NCBI GenBank assembly: GCA_031963405.1
Contig: JASSUJ010000001.1
Location: 1,612,001 to 1,676,000, forward strand
Direction of reading: 5' to 3'
DNA: 64,000 nucleotides
Origin: JASSUD01 sp031963405
Lineage (GTDB): Bacteria; Pseudomonadota; Gammaproteobacteria; Burkholderiales; Burkholderiaceae
Each line of letters begins with the position of its first letter. Positions within the stretch are counted from its first letter, which is position 1. The translations under genes were made by a program, and so were the position numbers. Of the stretch, positions 44,444 to 54,503 are shown one piece after another. The notes under the pieces were generated by a model. The model ran no database searches and was not told the origin of the DNA. It saw only the letters and a list, made by a program, of their open reading frames with translations.

Positions 44444-44804
44444 AGAACCTGCCCACGTTTTGTTCTCAACGCAATTTTTTGCGCTTTCGTCAGCTAATTG
44501 TTAGCGGCCTGATAAGAACTTGTTTAGAAACCCTCTGAAAAATGGTGACGGCTTTTTGTTAGCTCGTAGGTTGGGGTGATGAATTTAAAATTAAGAACCC
44601 CAACACAACTACTTCCAATTACCACCTCCCCATCTGGGGCTCCGTATTTCATTTCATTCGTTGTCCCACCCTACGTGGGCTAGTTTCAATGTTTAAGCCC
44701 TTAGGAATTTCTAAACAGGTTCCAGGGCCTAGCGTTGCTTTTAGTTCTACTTAATCGTTTTTAATAATTTTTCTAACCGAACTTGATGCAAGGGAAATTT
44801 GAGA

Positions 44805-44862
44805 GAAACCACGGGAATTCTGTTTGTAAATGCGTCTACAACGTTTGCTTCCCGTGGGTTTC
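44805..44862 (-). terminator. Hairpin after gltI
   Basis: GAAACCACGGGAA and TTCCCGTGGGTTTC form a 13-bp stem with one bulge and a long loop, 69 bp downstream of gltI. It could protect the gltI message or attenuate read-through into gltJKL, as seen in other binding-protein operons. Confidence 0.5.
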
Positions 44863-44930
44863 GTTTACTTTATATTTTCCCTGGTATCCACTTTTTAAAA
44901 AAAGCGTAATCAGTTATCAAATAACGAAAA

Positions 44931-45845
44931 TTAATTAAGAGCCTTATCGTTTGGATTCTTATACAGCTCTGCCATTTCTTTACTTAGCGGGAAATTTAAG
45001 TTTAGGTTTGATGGCGGAATTGGTGATTGGAACCATTTCTTGTAAAACTGATCGGCCTTACCAGAGCGTTCGATGTCAGCAATGGCTTCATTAACGAGCG
45101 CTTTAAATTCAGGGTCACCCTTGCGCATCATGCAGCCGTAAGCTTCACGCAAGCTTGGTAGGCCGACGGATTCAAGTGAGCCTACGATTTCATAAGTTTG
45201 TGCTTGTTTGGATTTGGCACGCTCACCTGCTAGCAGCGCATCATCCATCATAAACGCGGCAGCGCGGCCCGACTCTAAGGCTAGGAAGGCTTCGCCATGA
45301 TCTTTTGCGCTAATAATGTTTTTGGGCAGCCCTTTTTCTTGTTTGAGTTTACGTAACACGCGTTCAGAGGTTGTGCCTGCGGTGGTCACAACAGTTTTGC
45401 CTTTTAGGTCGGAGAAATCATTAATGCCCGAGCCTTTTTTCACTAAAAGACGTGCTTCGATAATAAAAATCGTGTTGGAGAAAGCGACCTGATTTTGGCG
45501 CTCGAGGTTATTAGTTGTTGAGCCGCATTCAATATCAACCGTGCCGTTTTGTAATAGTGAGATGCGGTTTTGCGAAGTGAGCGGCATCAGCGTGCGCTGT
45601 AATGTCGGCCGGTTAAGCTTTTGTTTGACTGCGCTTACCACGGCTTCTGTGAATTCTTGTGAATAGCCGACAACCTGCTGCCTCTCATCATAATAAGAAA
45701 AAGGTATGGACGATTCACGGTGACCTATCGCAATCACATTGCTGCGGCTAATTTTTTCTAACGTGCCGCCCTGCTGTGCGTAGACGTTGCCTGCGATTAC
45801 ACCGCACGCAAGAAACACGGCCATTATTTTTTTTAAGTCTGCCAT
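44931..45845 (-). CDS. gltI: Glutamate/aspartate periplasmic binding protein GltI
   Basis: 304 residues. A Sec signal (residues 1-23, ending NVYA) and a solute-binding family 3 domain: AIGHRESSIPFSYYDE, DIECGSTTNNLERQ, VVTTAGTTSERVLRKL. Binds glutamate or aspartate and passes it to GltJK. Followed by gltJKL after an expanded gap and preceded by gdhA, so the locus pairs uptake with catabolism. Confidence 0.94.
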   Translation of the reverse strand: MADLKKIMAVFLACGVIAGNVYAQQGGTLEKISRSNVIAIGHRESSIPFSYYDERQQVVGYSQEFTEAVVSAVKQKLNRPTLQRTLMPLTSQNRISLLQNGTVDIECGSTTNNLERQNQVAFSNTIFIIEARLLVKKGSGINDFSDLKGKTVVTTAGTTSERVLRKLKQEKGLPKNIISAKDHGEAFLALESGRAAAFMMDDALLAGERAKSKQAQTYEIVGSLESVGLPSLREAYGCMMRKGDPEFKALVNEAIADIERSGKADQFYKKWFQSPIPPSNLNLNFPLSKEMAELYKNPNDKALN

Positions 45846-45873
45846 ATGAATTCCTTACAAAGTGTCTATGTTT

Positions 45874-45975
45874 AGAGAGGTGTTGAATAAACCGGGAGCG
45901 GCGCATGTCTCCTGGTGGTACTAGCTGTACTGCCTGCGCCGGTGTTCGTTGCTCGCGATTGACTCAGCACGTCTC
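45874..45975. repeat. Palindromic element, family D, upstream of gltI
   Basis: Arms AGAGAGGTGTTGAATAAACC and GATTGACTCAGCACGTCTC, interior GGGAGCGGCGCATGTCTCC, core GTACTAGCTGTACTGCCTGC. Confidence 0.7.
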
Positions 45976-45998
45976 AGAGTCTGTCTACGATTTCCCTA

Positions 45999-46141
45999 AG
46001 AACCTGTCCATAATTTCCCAAAAGCACCCTTTTTCGGGGTCGTGCGGTGCTCGCAATCCTTATGTATTAGAGTACATGCCGGTTACTGTGCTCCGGACTC
46101 CCCCAAATAAGGGCACCTTTGAAAGATTGTGAACAGGTTCT
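45999..46141. repeat. Palindromic element, family B, full copy
   Basis: 143 bp, termini AGAACCTG / CAGGTTCT, arms TTTCCCAAAAGCACCC and GGGCACCTTTGAAAGATT, core TATGTATTAGAGTACATGCC. It ends 15 bp below the gdhA stop. With the adjacent D element it fills the 310-bp gltI-gdhA gap. Confidence 0.85.
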
Positions 46142-46155
46142 CAATCCGATGCCGA

Positions 46156-47439
46156 TCAAGGATAAAGTCCGCGCATTTCACGGGCCATCAAAATGCGTGT
46201 ACAGGCTGCGATATACGCTGCAGTGCGCATCGATACTTTGCGCTCACTGGCAATTTGCCAAACGGAGGCAAAGGCTTCTCGCATCGCTTGCTCAAGACGC
46301 TGATTAATTTCGTCTTCATTCCAGAAAAAGCTTGAGAAATCTTGCACCCATTCGAAGTAGGAAACCGTGACACCACCTGCATTAGCAATTACGTCAGGGA
46401 TAATCAGAACGCCGCGCTCGGTTAGTGTGTCGTCTGCCTGCGGGGTGGTTGGGCCATTGGCGCCTTCGATGATAAGTTTGGTTTTGATTTGAGAGGCATT
46501 TTTCTCAGTGATCTGGCCTTCGAGTGCAGCCGGAATCAATATATCGGATTCAATATTCCAAAAATCTTCGTCGGCAATCAACTCAGCGCCCGCAAAACCA
46601 GCTACGCCGCCGTGTTGTGCAACGTGCTCAATGAGTTTGTTGATTTCAAGTCCGGCCGGCTGATAAATTGTGCCAGTGTGATCTTGCACCACGATAATTT
46701 TTGCTTGTGCTTCTTGGAAAAGTCGTGCAGCGATACTGCCCACGTTACCGAAGCCTTGTACCGCGACGCGTGTGCCTGCGATATTTAAGCCGAGTTGACG
46801 CGCAGCCTCGCAGCCCACCACGAAAACACCACGACCTGTAGCTTCACGACGCCCAAGACTGCCACCGAGTGCAACCGGCTTGCCGGTTACCACACCTGTT
46901 GTCGTACGGCCTTGGTTCATGGAGTAAGTGTCCATCATCCATGCCATGATTTGCTCATTTGTGCCAACGTCTGGCGCGGGGATATCACTGTTAGGGCCAA
47001 TGATGACGTTGATTTCACTGGTATAACGGCGTGTGATGCGTTCGAGTTCACCACGCGATAAAGTATGTGGGTCAACTCGTATGCCGCCTTTAGCGCCACC
47101 ATAAGGCACATTAACCGCAGCGTTTTTGATTGACATCCAAGCGGACAGTGCCATTACCTCAGAAAGGGTGACATCTTGGTGATAACGTAGTCCGCCTTTA
47201 CCAGGGCCGCGCGAAGTATTGTGCTGCACGCGATAGCCTTCAAAGTGCGCGACTGTCCCATTATCGAGCTCGATCGGCACATCAACAATCATGATGCGCT
47301 TGGGACGCTTGAGCGTTTCAATCCAGCGCGATAAAGAGCCAAGATAAGGGGTGACTCGGTCGATTTGTTGTAAATAAATGCTCCAAGGGCCCAGTTCAGT
47401 GGGCCGCATATAGGAGGGAATAGTATTCAGGTGCGACAT
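46156..47439 (-). CDS. gdhA: Glutamate dehydrogenase
   Basis: 427 residues. Interconverts glutamate and 2-oxoglutarate plus ammonia. Glu/Leu/Phe/Val dehydrogenase with KGGLRYHQDV, the catalytic-lysine motif PYGGAKGGIRVDP, GPNSDIPAPDVGT and the Rossmann GFGNVGS. GGAG before the ATG at 47439 fixes the start. Coenzyme choice cannot be told safely. Next to the glt transporter as in Burkholderia. Confidence 0.96.
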   Translation of the reverse strand: MSHLNTIPSYMRPTELGPWSIYLQQIDRVTPYLGSLSRWIETLKRPKRIMIVDVPIELDNGTVAHFEGYRVQHNTSRGPGKGGLRYHQDVTLSEVMALSAWMSIKNAAVNVPYGGAKGGIRVDPHTLSRGELERITRRYTSEINVIIGPNSDIPAPDVGTNEQIMAWMMDTYSMNQGRTTTGVVTGKPVALGGSLGRREATGRGVFVVGCEAARQLGLNIAGTRVAVQGFGNVGSIAARLFQEAQAKIIVVQDHTGTIYQPAGLEINKLIEHVAQHGGVAGFAGAELIADEDFWNIESDILIPAALEGQITEKNASQIKTKLIIEGANGPTTPQADDTLTERGVLIIPDVIANAGGVTVSYFEWVQDFSSFFWNEDEINQRLEQAMREAFASVWQIASERKVSMRTAAYIAACTRILMAREMRGLYP

Positions 47440-47586
47440 AAATTCTCCGGGCAGACGGAAAAAGTGATAGGGTAAAAACCTCTTGCGAGAGGCAATAAAT
47501 TTGGTGTCCAACAGCGAAGACAGCAGGCTGCTGTTTGGATAGCCCGATATAAAAATATAAGGCGACTAAGCCTTGCCTTGTGTTTA

Positions 47587-47727
47587 AGAAGCTGTTCAAA
47601 GTCTCCCAAAATCCCCCTTTTTCGGCCTCGCGAGGTAACAGAAATCCTTATGTACTAGCGTACATTCTGGTTTCTGCGCTCCTGAGTGCTCCAATAGGGC
47701 TCTGTTGAAAGACGTTAAACAGGCTCT
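47587..47727. repeat. Palindromic element, family B, upstream of gdhA
   Basis: Termini AGAAGCTGTT / AACAGGCTCT, core TATGTACTAGCGTACATTC. Somewhat diverged. It occupies most of the 441-bp gap between divergent gdhA and the thioesterase gene; no other feature is clear. Confidence 0.75.
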
Positions 47728-47880
47728 AAAAAAACGCCACTGGCTTTGCCTAGTACCTTCTGCAATAGGCGTTAAAAACTATCAGCCACCCGTGGTGGCC
47801 GATAGCTGATTGTCCCAGGATTATTCTGGAATTCCGTTATTGTCGCAGAATTGTCGACACGCACCGTTAAAAAAGGAAAT

Positions 47881-48285
47881 ATGATGACTGAAACCGAACT
47901 TTCGCTACCCGAAGATAAGACGCTTGTATTGCGCATGGTGCCAATGCCTGCTGACGTCAATATAAATGGCAGCGTATTTGGCGGCTGGATCATGTCACAA
48001 GTTGACGTTGCAGGAACCATTGCCGCTAGTAAGCGTGCAGGCAGTAAACTCGCGACGGTGGCAGTTAATTCTTTCACTTTCAAGCAGCCTGTAGCAGTTG
48101 GTGATTTACTCAGTTTTTATGCCGATATCGTTAAAACTGGCCGCACTTCTGTCACCGTTGTGGTTGAGGTCTATGCACAACGGTTTCGCACGAGCCATGA
48201 GATTGCCAAAGTCACTGAAGCTACCCTAACTTATGTGGCACTGGACGCTGATCATCGACCCCGTCCTTTATTGCTACCTAATTAA
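47881..48285 (+). CDS. Acyl-CoA thioesterase, hotdog fold
   Basis: 134 residues, YciA/BACH-type. Hydrolyses acyl-CoA. It carries PMPADVNINGSVFGGWIMSQ with the catalytic Asp in the following VDVAG, then the hotdog sheet. AAAGGA precedes two adjacent ATGs; 47881 or 47884 could be the start (47884 has the better spacing). It is near a beta-oxidation set and may set free CoA. Confidence 0.9.
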   Translation: MMTETELSLPEDKTLVLRMVPMPADVNINGSVFGGWIMSQVDVAGTIAASKRAGSKLATVAVNSFTFKQPVAVGDLLSFYADIVKTGRTSVTVVVEVYAQRFRTSHEIAKVTEATLTYVALDADHRPRPLLLPN

Positions 48286-48441
48286 GTTAATAATAAACCA
48301 ATTAGTTTAAATTTCTCATATTTAGATGAGAATGTCTACTGTATTAATTTCAGTGGCAGGATATCGGGGTACTTTGTTGCTTTGAGCTGACGTTGGTGTC
48401 GAGTTAGCTTAAAGCGATGCGGTACCTTTTTTTCATCTGCT

Positions 48442-49641
48442 TCATACGCGCTCAAAAATACCCGCCGCTCCCATGCCAACCCCAACACACATGGTTGCCA
48501 TGCCGTATTTCAACTGCTGGCGGTGGAGTGCATGCACAATGGTCGTCGCGCGAATTGCGCCACTTGCGCCGAGTGGATGACCCAAAGCAATAGCGCCACC
48601 AAGTGGATTAACCTTGGTGGTATCCAGCTTAAGATCGTTGATTACCGCTAGCGACTGTGACGAGAATGCTTCGTTTAACTCAATCCAATCAATGTCATCT
48701 TGCTTTAAGCCCGCGGCTTTTAGCGCAATGGGAACAGCTTCGATAGGGCCAATGCCCATCACTTCAGGCGGCACGCCGCGCACAGCAAAGCTTACGAAGC
48801 GCGCTAATGGCGTTAGATTGAACTGTTTTAAAATTTTTTCTGAGACCACAATCAAGGCGCTTGCACCATCCGACATTTGCGAGCTATTGCCGGCGGTGAC
48901 TGAGCCATTTGCAGCAAATACAGGCCTAAGTTTATTTAATGCAGCAAGCGAGGTATTAGCGCGAGGCCCTTCATCAAGCGTCACTTCACGTGTATGGTGG
49001 CGAATTTCGTGGGTGTTGAAATCAGGCAATCTCTCGCTGATATTGATCGGCGAAATTTCGTTGTTAAAGGCGCCATTTGCTTGCGCTTTTAAAGCTTTTT
49101 GATGTGATTCAAAAGCAAATTTGTCTTGCGCCTCGCGGCTAATGTTCCAGCGTTGAGCGACTTTTTCAGCCGTTAAACCCATACCGTAGGCAATGCCAAT
49201 ATTTTCGCTACCTTCAAAGATACGTGGCGATGGCGACAGCTTATTGCCTGTCATCGGCACCATGCTCATCGATTCAACGCCACCCGTAATAATTGCGTCT
49301 GCTTCGCCTGTGCGAATCCGGTCAGCTGCCATGGCTATCGCAGTTAAACCTGAAGCACAGAGGCGATTGACGGTAGTGCCGGCAACGGTATAGGGCAAGC
49401 CAGCTAGTAGTACGCTAGCGCGTGCGATATTCAGTCCTTGCTCAGCTTCAGGCATGGCACAACCGATAATGGCATCCTCAAGGATTTTGGGGTCAAGGTT
49501 GGGTACTTGCGCAAGTGCTCCTTTAAACGCGTGTACTAATAATTCGTCCGGGCGAGTATGTTGAAATATGCCATGTGGCGCTTTTCCAACTGGTGTGCGG
49601 CTAGCCGCGACGATATAGGCATCTTGCAGTAGTTTGCTCAT
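48442..49641 (-). CDS. fadA: Acetyl-CoA C-acyltransferase (thiolase)
   Basis: 399 residues. Cleaves 3-ketoacyl-CoA in beta-oxidation. Nucleophile in TTVNRLCASGL, then NEAFSSQSLAV, GHPLGASGA and the second active Cys in MATMCVGVGMG. The start at 49641 gives the family opening SKLLQDAYIVAASRTPVGK; the 26-residue extension to 49719 is not supported. Third of three same-strand beta-oxidation genes. Confidence 0.93.
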   Translation of the reverse strand: MSKLLQDAYIVAASRTPVGKAPHGIFQHTRPDELLVHAFKGALAQVPNLDPKILEDAIIGCAMPEAEQGLNIARASVLLAGLPYTVAGTTVNRLCASGLTAIAMAADRIRTGEADAIITGGVESMSMVPMTGNKLSPSPRIFEGSENIGIAYGMGLTAEKVAQRWNISREAQDKFAFESHQKALKAQANGAFNNEISPINISERLPDFNTHEIRHHTREVTLDEGPRANTSLAALNKLRPVFAANGSVTAGNSSQMSDGASALIVVSEKILKQFNLTPLARFVSFAVRGVPPEVMGIGPIEAVPIALKAAGLKQDDIDWIELNEAFSSQSLAVINDLKLDTTKVNPLGGAIALGHPLGASGAIRATTIVHALHRQQLKYGMATMCVGVGMGAAGIFERV

Positions 49642-49783
49642 TTTGCTTATATAGGTGAAGGTGGTAGGTATGACATGCCGCCTTAGCAGGGAAGATGCGC
49701 GCTTTAAGCGCAAACACACAACCCTGCCAAATAGCCATCTAATTTTTTTCGCACAACAACTTTGAGGAAACGCTTCCTTATTT

Positions 49784-52213
49784 TTAGTTGCGCACTGGCT
49801 TGCCTGTTTGTAGGGTGGCCATCATCCGTTCCTGAGATTTTTTTGTCCCCAGTAAGGCAACAAAGGCTTTACGCTCAAGATCAAGCAGCCACTCTTCGTT
49901 CACCAAAGTACCTGTTTCGACATTGCCACCGCAGATTGTTTCGGCGATATAAGAACTGATTAGATAATCATGTTCGGAAATAAAACCGCCTTCGCGTAAG
50001 TTGACGAGGTGTAATTTGATGGCGGCAATGCCGGCTTTCCCTGCCACAGGAATGCCAGTTGGGCGTAAAGGCGGCCGCCATCCTGCTGCAGCTAAGGTAC
50101 GTGCCTCGCGTTTGGCGGTATTGAGCAGTTCATCAAGGTTGAAAACAATCGGATCCGAAGCATCTAGATAGCCCATGGCGCGTGCTTCTAGGGCAGAACT
50201 GGAAACTTTTGCTAACGCTGCGTTTTGAAAGGGAGTACTCAAAAATTCAATCAAATCACCCTTTTTTTTGCCTGCGCGTTGTGCCGCTTGCGCAGCACGC
50301 ACGGCAGTTTCCTTTAAACCACCGCCCGCGGGCAAAATGCCAACCCCCACTTCAACTAGGCCTATATAGCTTTCAAAATGCGCCACCCGCTTGGCGCTGT
50401 GCATGGCCAATTCACAACCGCCGCCGAGGGCCAGCCCAGCAATTGCTGAGATAACGGGTACCTGTGCGTATTTCAGGCGTTGCATGGTGCGCTGAAATTG
50501 CGCGACGACAGGCTCAACGTTGTTGACGCCACCTGCCATAAATTTTGGTAACAGCGATTTGAGGTCGGCACCCGCGGAAAATGCGCCGCCTGTTTGCAAA
50601 GAAGCGCTTTGCCAGACGATGAGGCCTCGATAATCCTTTTCAGCTATTTCAATCGCTTGAGTTAAGCCGTCGAGCACATCTGGACTGATCGTGTTTAGCT
50701 TGGTTTTAAATGACACCACAGCCACGTCATCTTCACCGCTGCGAGGGTCTACCCAAACGCGTACCGCATTCGTTTCAAGTAAGGTTGTGCCATATTCAAA
50801 CGGATCAATATGTTGCTCGCCAACGAGTGAAACGCGGCGTAGATGCTGATCTTGCGAGGCTATTTTGTTGTGTGCCACAAACGCACCCGCTAGCGGTGAC
50901 CATGAGCCGGCCGGGCTATGTACTCCGCCGTGGTCGGCTACGGGGCCGCTAAAGACCCATGCAGGTAAGGGCGCGTTTGAGAGCGCTTTGCCTGCGTCAA
51001 TATCAGCCTTAATCCATTCAGCGACTTGTTGCCAACCAGCGGCTTGCCAGCTTTCAAATGGTCCCTCACTCCAGCCAAAGCCCCAGCGTATGGCTAGATC
51101 GATATCACGCGCATTATCTGCAATTGCCTCAAGATGAACGGCAGCATAGTGAAAGATATCGCGGAAAATAGACCACAGAAATTGCGCTTGCGGGTGAGTA
51201 GATTCGCGCAACAGTTTGAATCGTTCAGTGCTCCCACGTGCCAAGATGCGCTCTATTAATGGGTCAGCTTTAGCTCCACTAGTAACGTAGTCATTGAGCT
51301 GCGTATCAAAGACTTTGATCGATTTACCTTCTTTTTTATAGAATCCCGCACCACTTTTTTGGCCAAATGCACCTTTATTAAGGAGCTTGGTTAGCAAGGC
51401 TGGCGTTTGATAAAGAGGGAAAAAGGGATCATCAGCCAAGTTGTCGTACATGGTTTTGATCACATAAGACCAAGTGTCTAGACCTACGACATCCCCAGTG
51501 CGAAAGGTGGCTGACTTAGGATGACCCAAACGCTTACCCGTTAAATCATCAACAAGATCTATGCTGAGGCCGAATTTCTCTGCTTGCGCCATCACCGAAA
51601 GCATGGCAAAAGTACCCACGCGATTAGCAATAAAAGTCGGCGTATCTTTGGCTCGTACGACACCTTTGCCTAAGGTGTTGGTTAAAAATAATTCGAGGCC
51701 ATCTAGCAGTTCAGTACGCGTATCAGGGGTGGCAATCAGCTCAACCAGAGGCATATAGCGCGGTGGATTAAAGAAATGCACACCGCAAAAACGCGTCTTT
51801 AGCTCAGCAGGTAAAACTTGGCTTAGTTCAATAATTGATAAACCGGAAGTATTCGAGGCAAAGATTGCTGTCTGGGAAAGTGCGGGCACGATTTTTTGAT
51901 ATAAATCGTGCTTCCAGTCCATCCGCTCAGCAATCGCTTCGATGACTAAATCACATTCTTTTAGCTTTTCAAGATCATCTTCGTAATTGGCACACTCGAT
52001 AAATTGAGCATCTTCTGGGAGGCCAAACGGTGCAGGTTTAAGCTTTTTCAAATGCGCTAAGGCTTGTTGGGCAATCCCATTTTTTGGGCCGTCGGTGGCT
52101 GGCAAATCGAACAATATGACAGGCACCCTTGCATTAATTAGGTGTGCAGCAATTTGGGCCCCCATCACACCGGCGCCAAGTACAGCTACTTTGCAAATAA
52201 TTAGATGTGTCAC
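49784..52213 (-). CDS. fadN: 3-hydroxyacyl-CoA dehydrogenase / enoyl-CoA hydratase, FadN type
   Basis: 809 residues with the dehydrogenase first: Rossmann VAVLGAGVMGAQIAAHL, SNTSGLSI and HFFNPP, dehydrogenase C-terminal domains to about 430, then a hydratase domain (FSAGADL, ALGGGCELAMH, GLVEVGVGILPAGGG). This order is the reverse of FadB/FadJ and typical of FadN-like enzymes of Bacillus and Burkholderia. It catalyses hydration and oxidation in beta-oxidation. The start is GTG 52213 with AAGGA upstream. Confidence 0.93.
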   Translation of the reverse strand: MTHLIICKVAVLGAGVMGAQIAAHLINARVPVILFDLPATDGPKNGIAQQALAHLKKLKPAPFGLPEDAQFIECANYEDDLEKLKECDLVIEAIAERMDWKHDLYQKIVPALSQTAIFASNTSGLSIIELSQVLPAELKTRFCGVHFFNPPRYMPLVELIATPDTRTELLDGLELFLTNTLGKGVVRAKDTPTFIANRVGTFAMLSVMAQAEKFGLSIDLVDDLTGKRLGHPKSATFRTGDVVGLDTWSYVIKTMYDNLADDPFFPLYQTPALLTKLLNKGAFGQKSGAGFYKKEGKSIKVFDTQLNDYVTSGAKADPLIERILARGSTERFKLLRESTHPQAQFLWSIFRDIFHYAAVHLEAIADNARDIDLAIRWGFGWSEGPFESWQAAGWQQVAEWIKADIDAGKALSNAPLPAWVFSGPVADHGGVHSPAGSWSPLAGAFVAHNKIASQDQHLRRVSLVGEQHIDPFEYGTTLLETNAVRVWVDPRSGEDDVAVVSFKTKLNTISPDVLDGLTQAIEIAEKDYRGLIVWQSASLQTGGAFSAGADLKSLLPKFMAGGVNNVEPVVAQFQRTMQRLKYAQVPVISAIAGLALGGGCELAMHSAKRVAHFESYIGLVEVGVGILPAGGGLKETAVRAAQAAQRAGKKKGDLIEFLSTPFQNAALAKVSSSALEARAMGYLDASDPIVFNLDELLNTAKREARTLAAAGWRPPLRPTGIPVAGKAGIAAIKLHLVNLREGGFISEHDYLISSYIAETICGGNVETGTLVNEEWLLDLERKAFVALLGTKKSQERMMATLQTGKPVRN

Positions 52214-52312
52214 AAATTTTCCTTGGATGGAAGAAAAAGGAGAGACTCAGACAAGTTTTTATAAGTTTTTAATTAACTTGATCTAAGTCTCATAATTAAT
52301 GAGAGGCGAGTG

Positions 52313-54097
52313 TTAAAACAGCGCTGCTTCTAATTCCATCAGTGGCTTTGCGCCAGCGCGAAGCGCTTGCAAGTAATAAGACGTCTCTGGCAATAATTTC
52401 GCGAAATAGAAACGTGCCGTGGCAAGTTTGGCTTGGTAAAAGGGTAGGTGAGGAGCCTGCTTATCAAGCGCGATGCGTGCCATTCTGGCCCACAGATAAG
52501 CGAACACTAAGTGCCCTAAAATGCGTAGATAAGGTGCTGCTGCAGCGCCTACTTCATCTGGGTCGCTGAGTGCCTTCATACCGATCTCTAGCGTGAGTTT
52601 TTTCACTTCATCACCGAGTTTAGCGAGGGGGTCGATAAATTCCTGCATCTCGGGCTTCAGGCCTTCTTGCTCGATAAAGTCTTGAATGAGGCGGCCAAAT
52701 TTCTTGAGTTTGGCACCCATATCGCCTAATACTTTGCGTCCAAGCAGATCCAAAGATTGAACTGTGTTGGTACCTTCATAAATGGTGCTAATACGCGCAT
52801 CCCGTACGTATTGCTCGACGCCGTATTCTTTGATGTAACCGTGCCCGCCAAAAATTTGCAAAGCAAGATTTGTCGATTCGCAGGCGTTGTCGGTTAAGAA
52901 AGCTTTGACAATGGGTGTTAGCAATGAGACTAAATCAGCAGATGACTCGCGCACTGCTTTTTCAGGATGATGTTCTTCTTGGTCAAGCAATAACGATAAC
53001 CAATAGCTAAAGGCTCGGCCCGCTTCGCTGTAAGCTTTTTGGGTCAGCAACATGCGGCGTACATCGGGGTGCACGATAATCGGATCAGCTGCTTTCTCTG
53101 GTGCTTTGGCGCCGGAGAGCGAGCGCATCTGTAAGCGTTCTTTGGCATAAGCTAGGGCCTGCTGATAGGCAATTTCGGTGATCCCCAAGCCTTGCATGCC
53201 GACGCCCAGGCGTGCCGAGTTCATCATCACGAACATGGCTTGTAAGCCTTTATGGGGCTGGCCAATCAACCATCCTTGTGCTGCATCGAAATTAAGTACA
53301 CAGGTCGCATTCCCATGAATACCCATTTTTTTCTCGATGGCTGCACATTTCACTTGATTGCGCTCACCTAATTCACCATTTGCATGGGGAATAAACTTGG
53401 GCACCAGAAAGAGGGAAATACCTTTGGTGCCTTTGGGCGCATCAGGTAGACGTGCTAGCACCAAATGCACAATATTTTCAGCAAGATCATGCTCGCCGCT
53501 GGATATAAAAATTTTGGTGCCAGTGATATGGTACGAGCCATTGCTTTGCGGCTCAGCTTTGGTGCGTAATAGACCTAGATCAGTGCCGCAATGTGCTTCG
53601 GTTAAGCACATGCTGCCACTCCAGTGCCCAGAGGCAAGCTTAGGAAGATAAGCGCGCTTTTGCTCAGCGGTGCCATGGGTTCTTAGGCATTCATAGGCGC
53701 CGTAAGACAGGCCAGCATAAAGTGTCCAAGCTTGGTTGGCGCTATTGAGCATTTCATAAAAAGCGTTGTTAAGCACTTTCGGCAAACCTTGCCCGCCATA
53801 TTCGGGATCACACGCTAGCGCCGGCCAACCGGCTTGAATGAATTGTTGATAGGCTTCTTTAAATCCTTTGGGCGTAGTGACATGGCCATCATGGTAAGTG
53901 CAACCTTCTTCGTCACCGTTGCGGTTTAACGGAAAAAGAACTTCTGCGCAAAACTTGCCTGCTTCAGAGAGCGCTTGATTGATAGTGTCAGCATCCAGCC
54001 CAGCATGGGTCGGTAAGTGATTGAGTTCGGTTTGAACATCGAGTAATTCGTGCAGCACGAATTGCATATCACGCAAAGGCGCAACATATTGCCCCAT
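52313..54097 (-). CDS. Acyl-CoA dehydrogenase
   Basis: 594 residues, the longer class with a C-terminal extension (FadE/DmdC-like). FAD-dependent first step of beta-oxidation. MCLTEAHCGTDLGLLRTKAE is the FAD/substrate motif; IFGGHGYIKEYGVEQYVRDA and IYEGTNTVQSLDLLGRK lie in the C-terminal helical domain. GGAG before the ATG at 54097 fixes the start. With the next two genes it forms a complete cycle. Confidence 0.93.
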   Translation of the reverse strand: MGQYVAPLRDMQFVLHELLDVQTELNHLPTHAGLDADTINQALSEAGKFCAEVLFPLNRNGDEEGCTYHDGHVTTPKGFKEAYQQFIQAGWPALACDPEYGGQGLPKVLNNAFYEMLNSANQAWTLYAGLSYGAYECLRTHGTAEQKRAYLPKLASGHWSGSMCLTEAHCGTDLGLLRTKAEPQSNGSYHITGTKIFISSGEHDLAENIVHLVLARLPDAPKGTKGISLFLVPKFIPHANGELGERNQVKCAAIEKKMGIHGNATCVLNFDAAQGWLIGQPHKGLQAMFVMMNSARLGVGMQGLGITEIAYQQALAYAKERLQMRSLSGAKAPEKAADPIIVHPDVRRMLLTQKAYSEAGRAFSYWLSLLLDQEEHHPEKAVRESSADLVSLLTPIVKAFLTDNACESTNLALQIFGGHGYIKEYGVEQYVRDARISTIYEGTNTVQSLDLLGRKVLGDMGAKLKKFGRLIQDFIEQEGLKPEMQEFIDPLAKLGDEVKKLTLEIGMKALSDPDEVGAAAAPYLRILGHLVFAYLWARMARIALDKQAPHLPFYQAKLATARFYFAKLLPETSYYLQALRAGAKPLMELEAALF

Positions 54098-54139
54098 AAA
54101 AATCTCCAAAGATTGGTAAAGGGCGCCCGTGACCAGCAA

Positions 54140-54239
54140 TAGAGCATTCCTCGAATTATTCGCAACGGTATGCTTTCATCCACTGCTCTTCCTGCTTGCG
54201 CGGGAGCAGCGCATTGCAAATCATTGGAAAAATGCTCTA
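54140..54239. repeat. Palindromic element, family F, upstream of the acyl-CoA dehydrogenase
   Basis: 100 bp, ends TAGAGCATT / AATGCTCTA, inner CGAATTATTCGCAA / TTGCAAATCATTGG. No GTAC core remains. The rest of the 406-bp gap has only the small element at 54442-54486. Confidence 0.65.
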
Positions 54240-54441
54240 GGCCACAAAGAGACCGAAGTAGAAGAAACAAAATAGTTTCGCTGATTTGACATGCGTTTAA
54301 GACGTTGTCTTGGCAGGCAAATTGATGTTGCAGCAGCTAAAACTTCTCATAAAGGCCCTATTATTTGCACCCTCTACTAGACGAAACAAGCAGCCTATTC
54401 GAGGCTAGCTAGCCAGAAAAATCTAAAAAAGGAAGTGCAAG

Positions 54442-54486
54442 GGAAGATCTGCATAAGCCGGGGGTGGCATCATGCAGACCTTCCTA
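54442..54486. repeat. Short palindromic element, family E, downstream of nudB
   Basis: GGAAGATCTGCAT / ATGCAGACCTTCC arms with most of the core deleted. It begins 18 bp beyond the nudB stop and can form its terminator hairpin, though the T-run is poor. Confidence 0.7.
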
Positions 54487-54503
54487 AGGAGTGGTGCCAA
54501 AGG

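Larger units (their letters stand above)
44163..44930. other. Expanded spacer between gltI and gltJ
   Basis: A 768-bp gap inside what is usually a compact operon. It holds a family B-like element (44290-44443), a GGTTGGGGTGATGAA motif shared with 35105-35150 in inverse order, and a hairpin just after gltI (44805-44862). I see no gene. Whether gltJKL are still transcribed from the gltI promoter is unclear. Confidence 0.6.

Noticed and set aside
46156..46335. Small plus-strand frames at the 3' end of gdhA
   Set aside because: Overlap conserved glutamate dehydrogenase codons and extend into a family B element.
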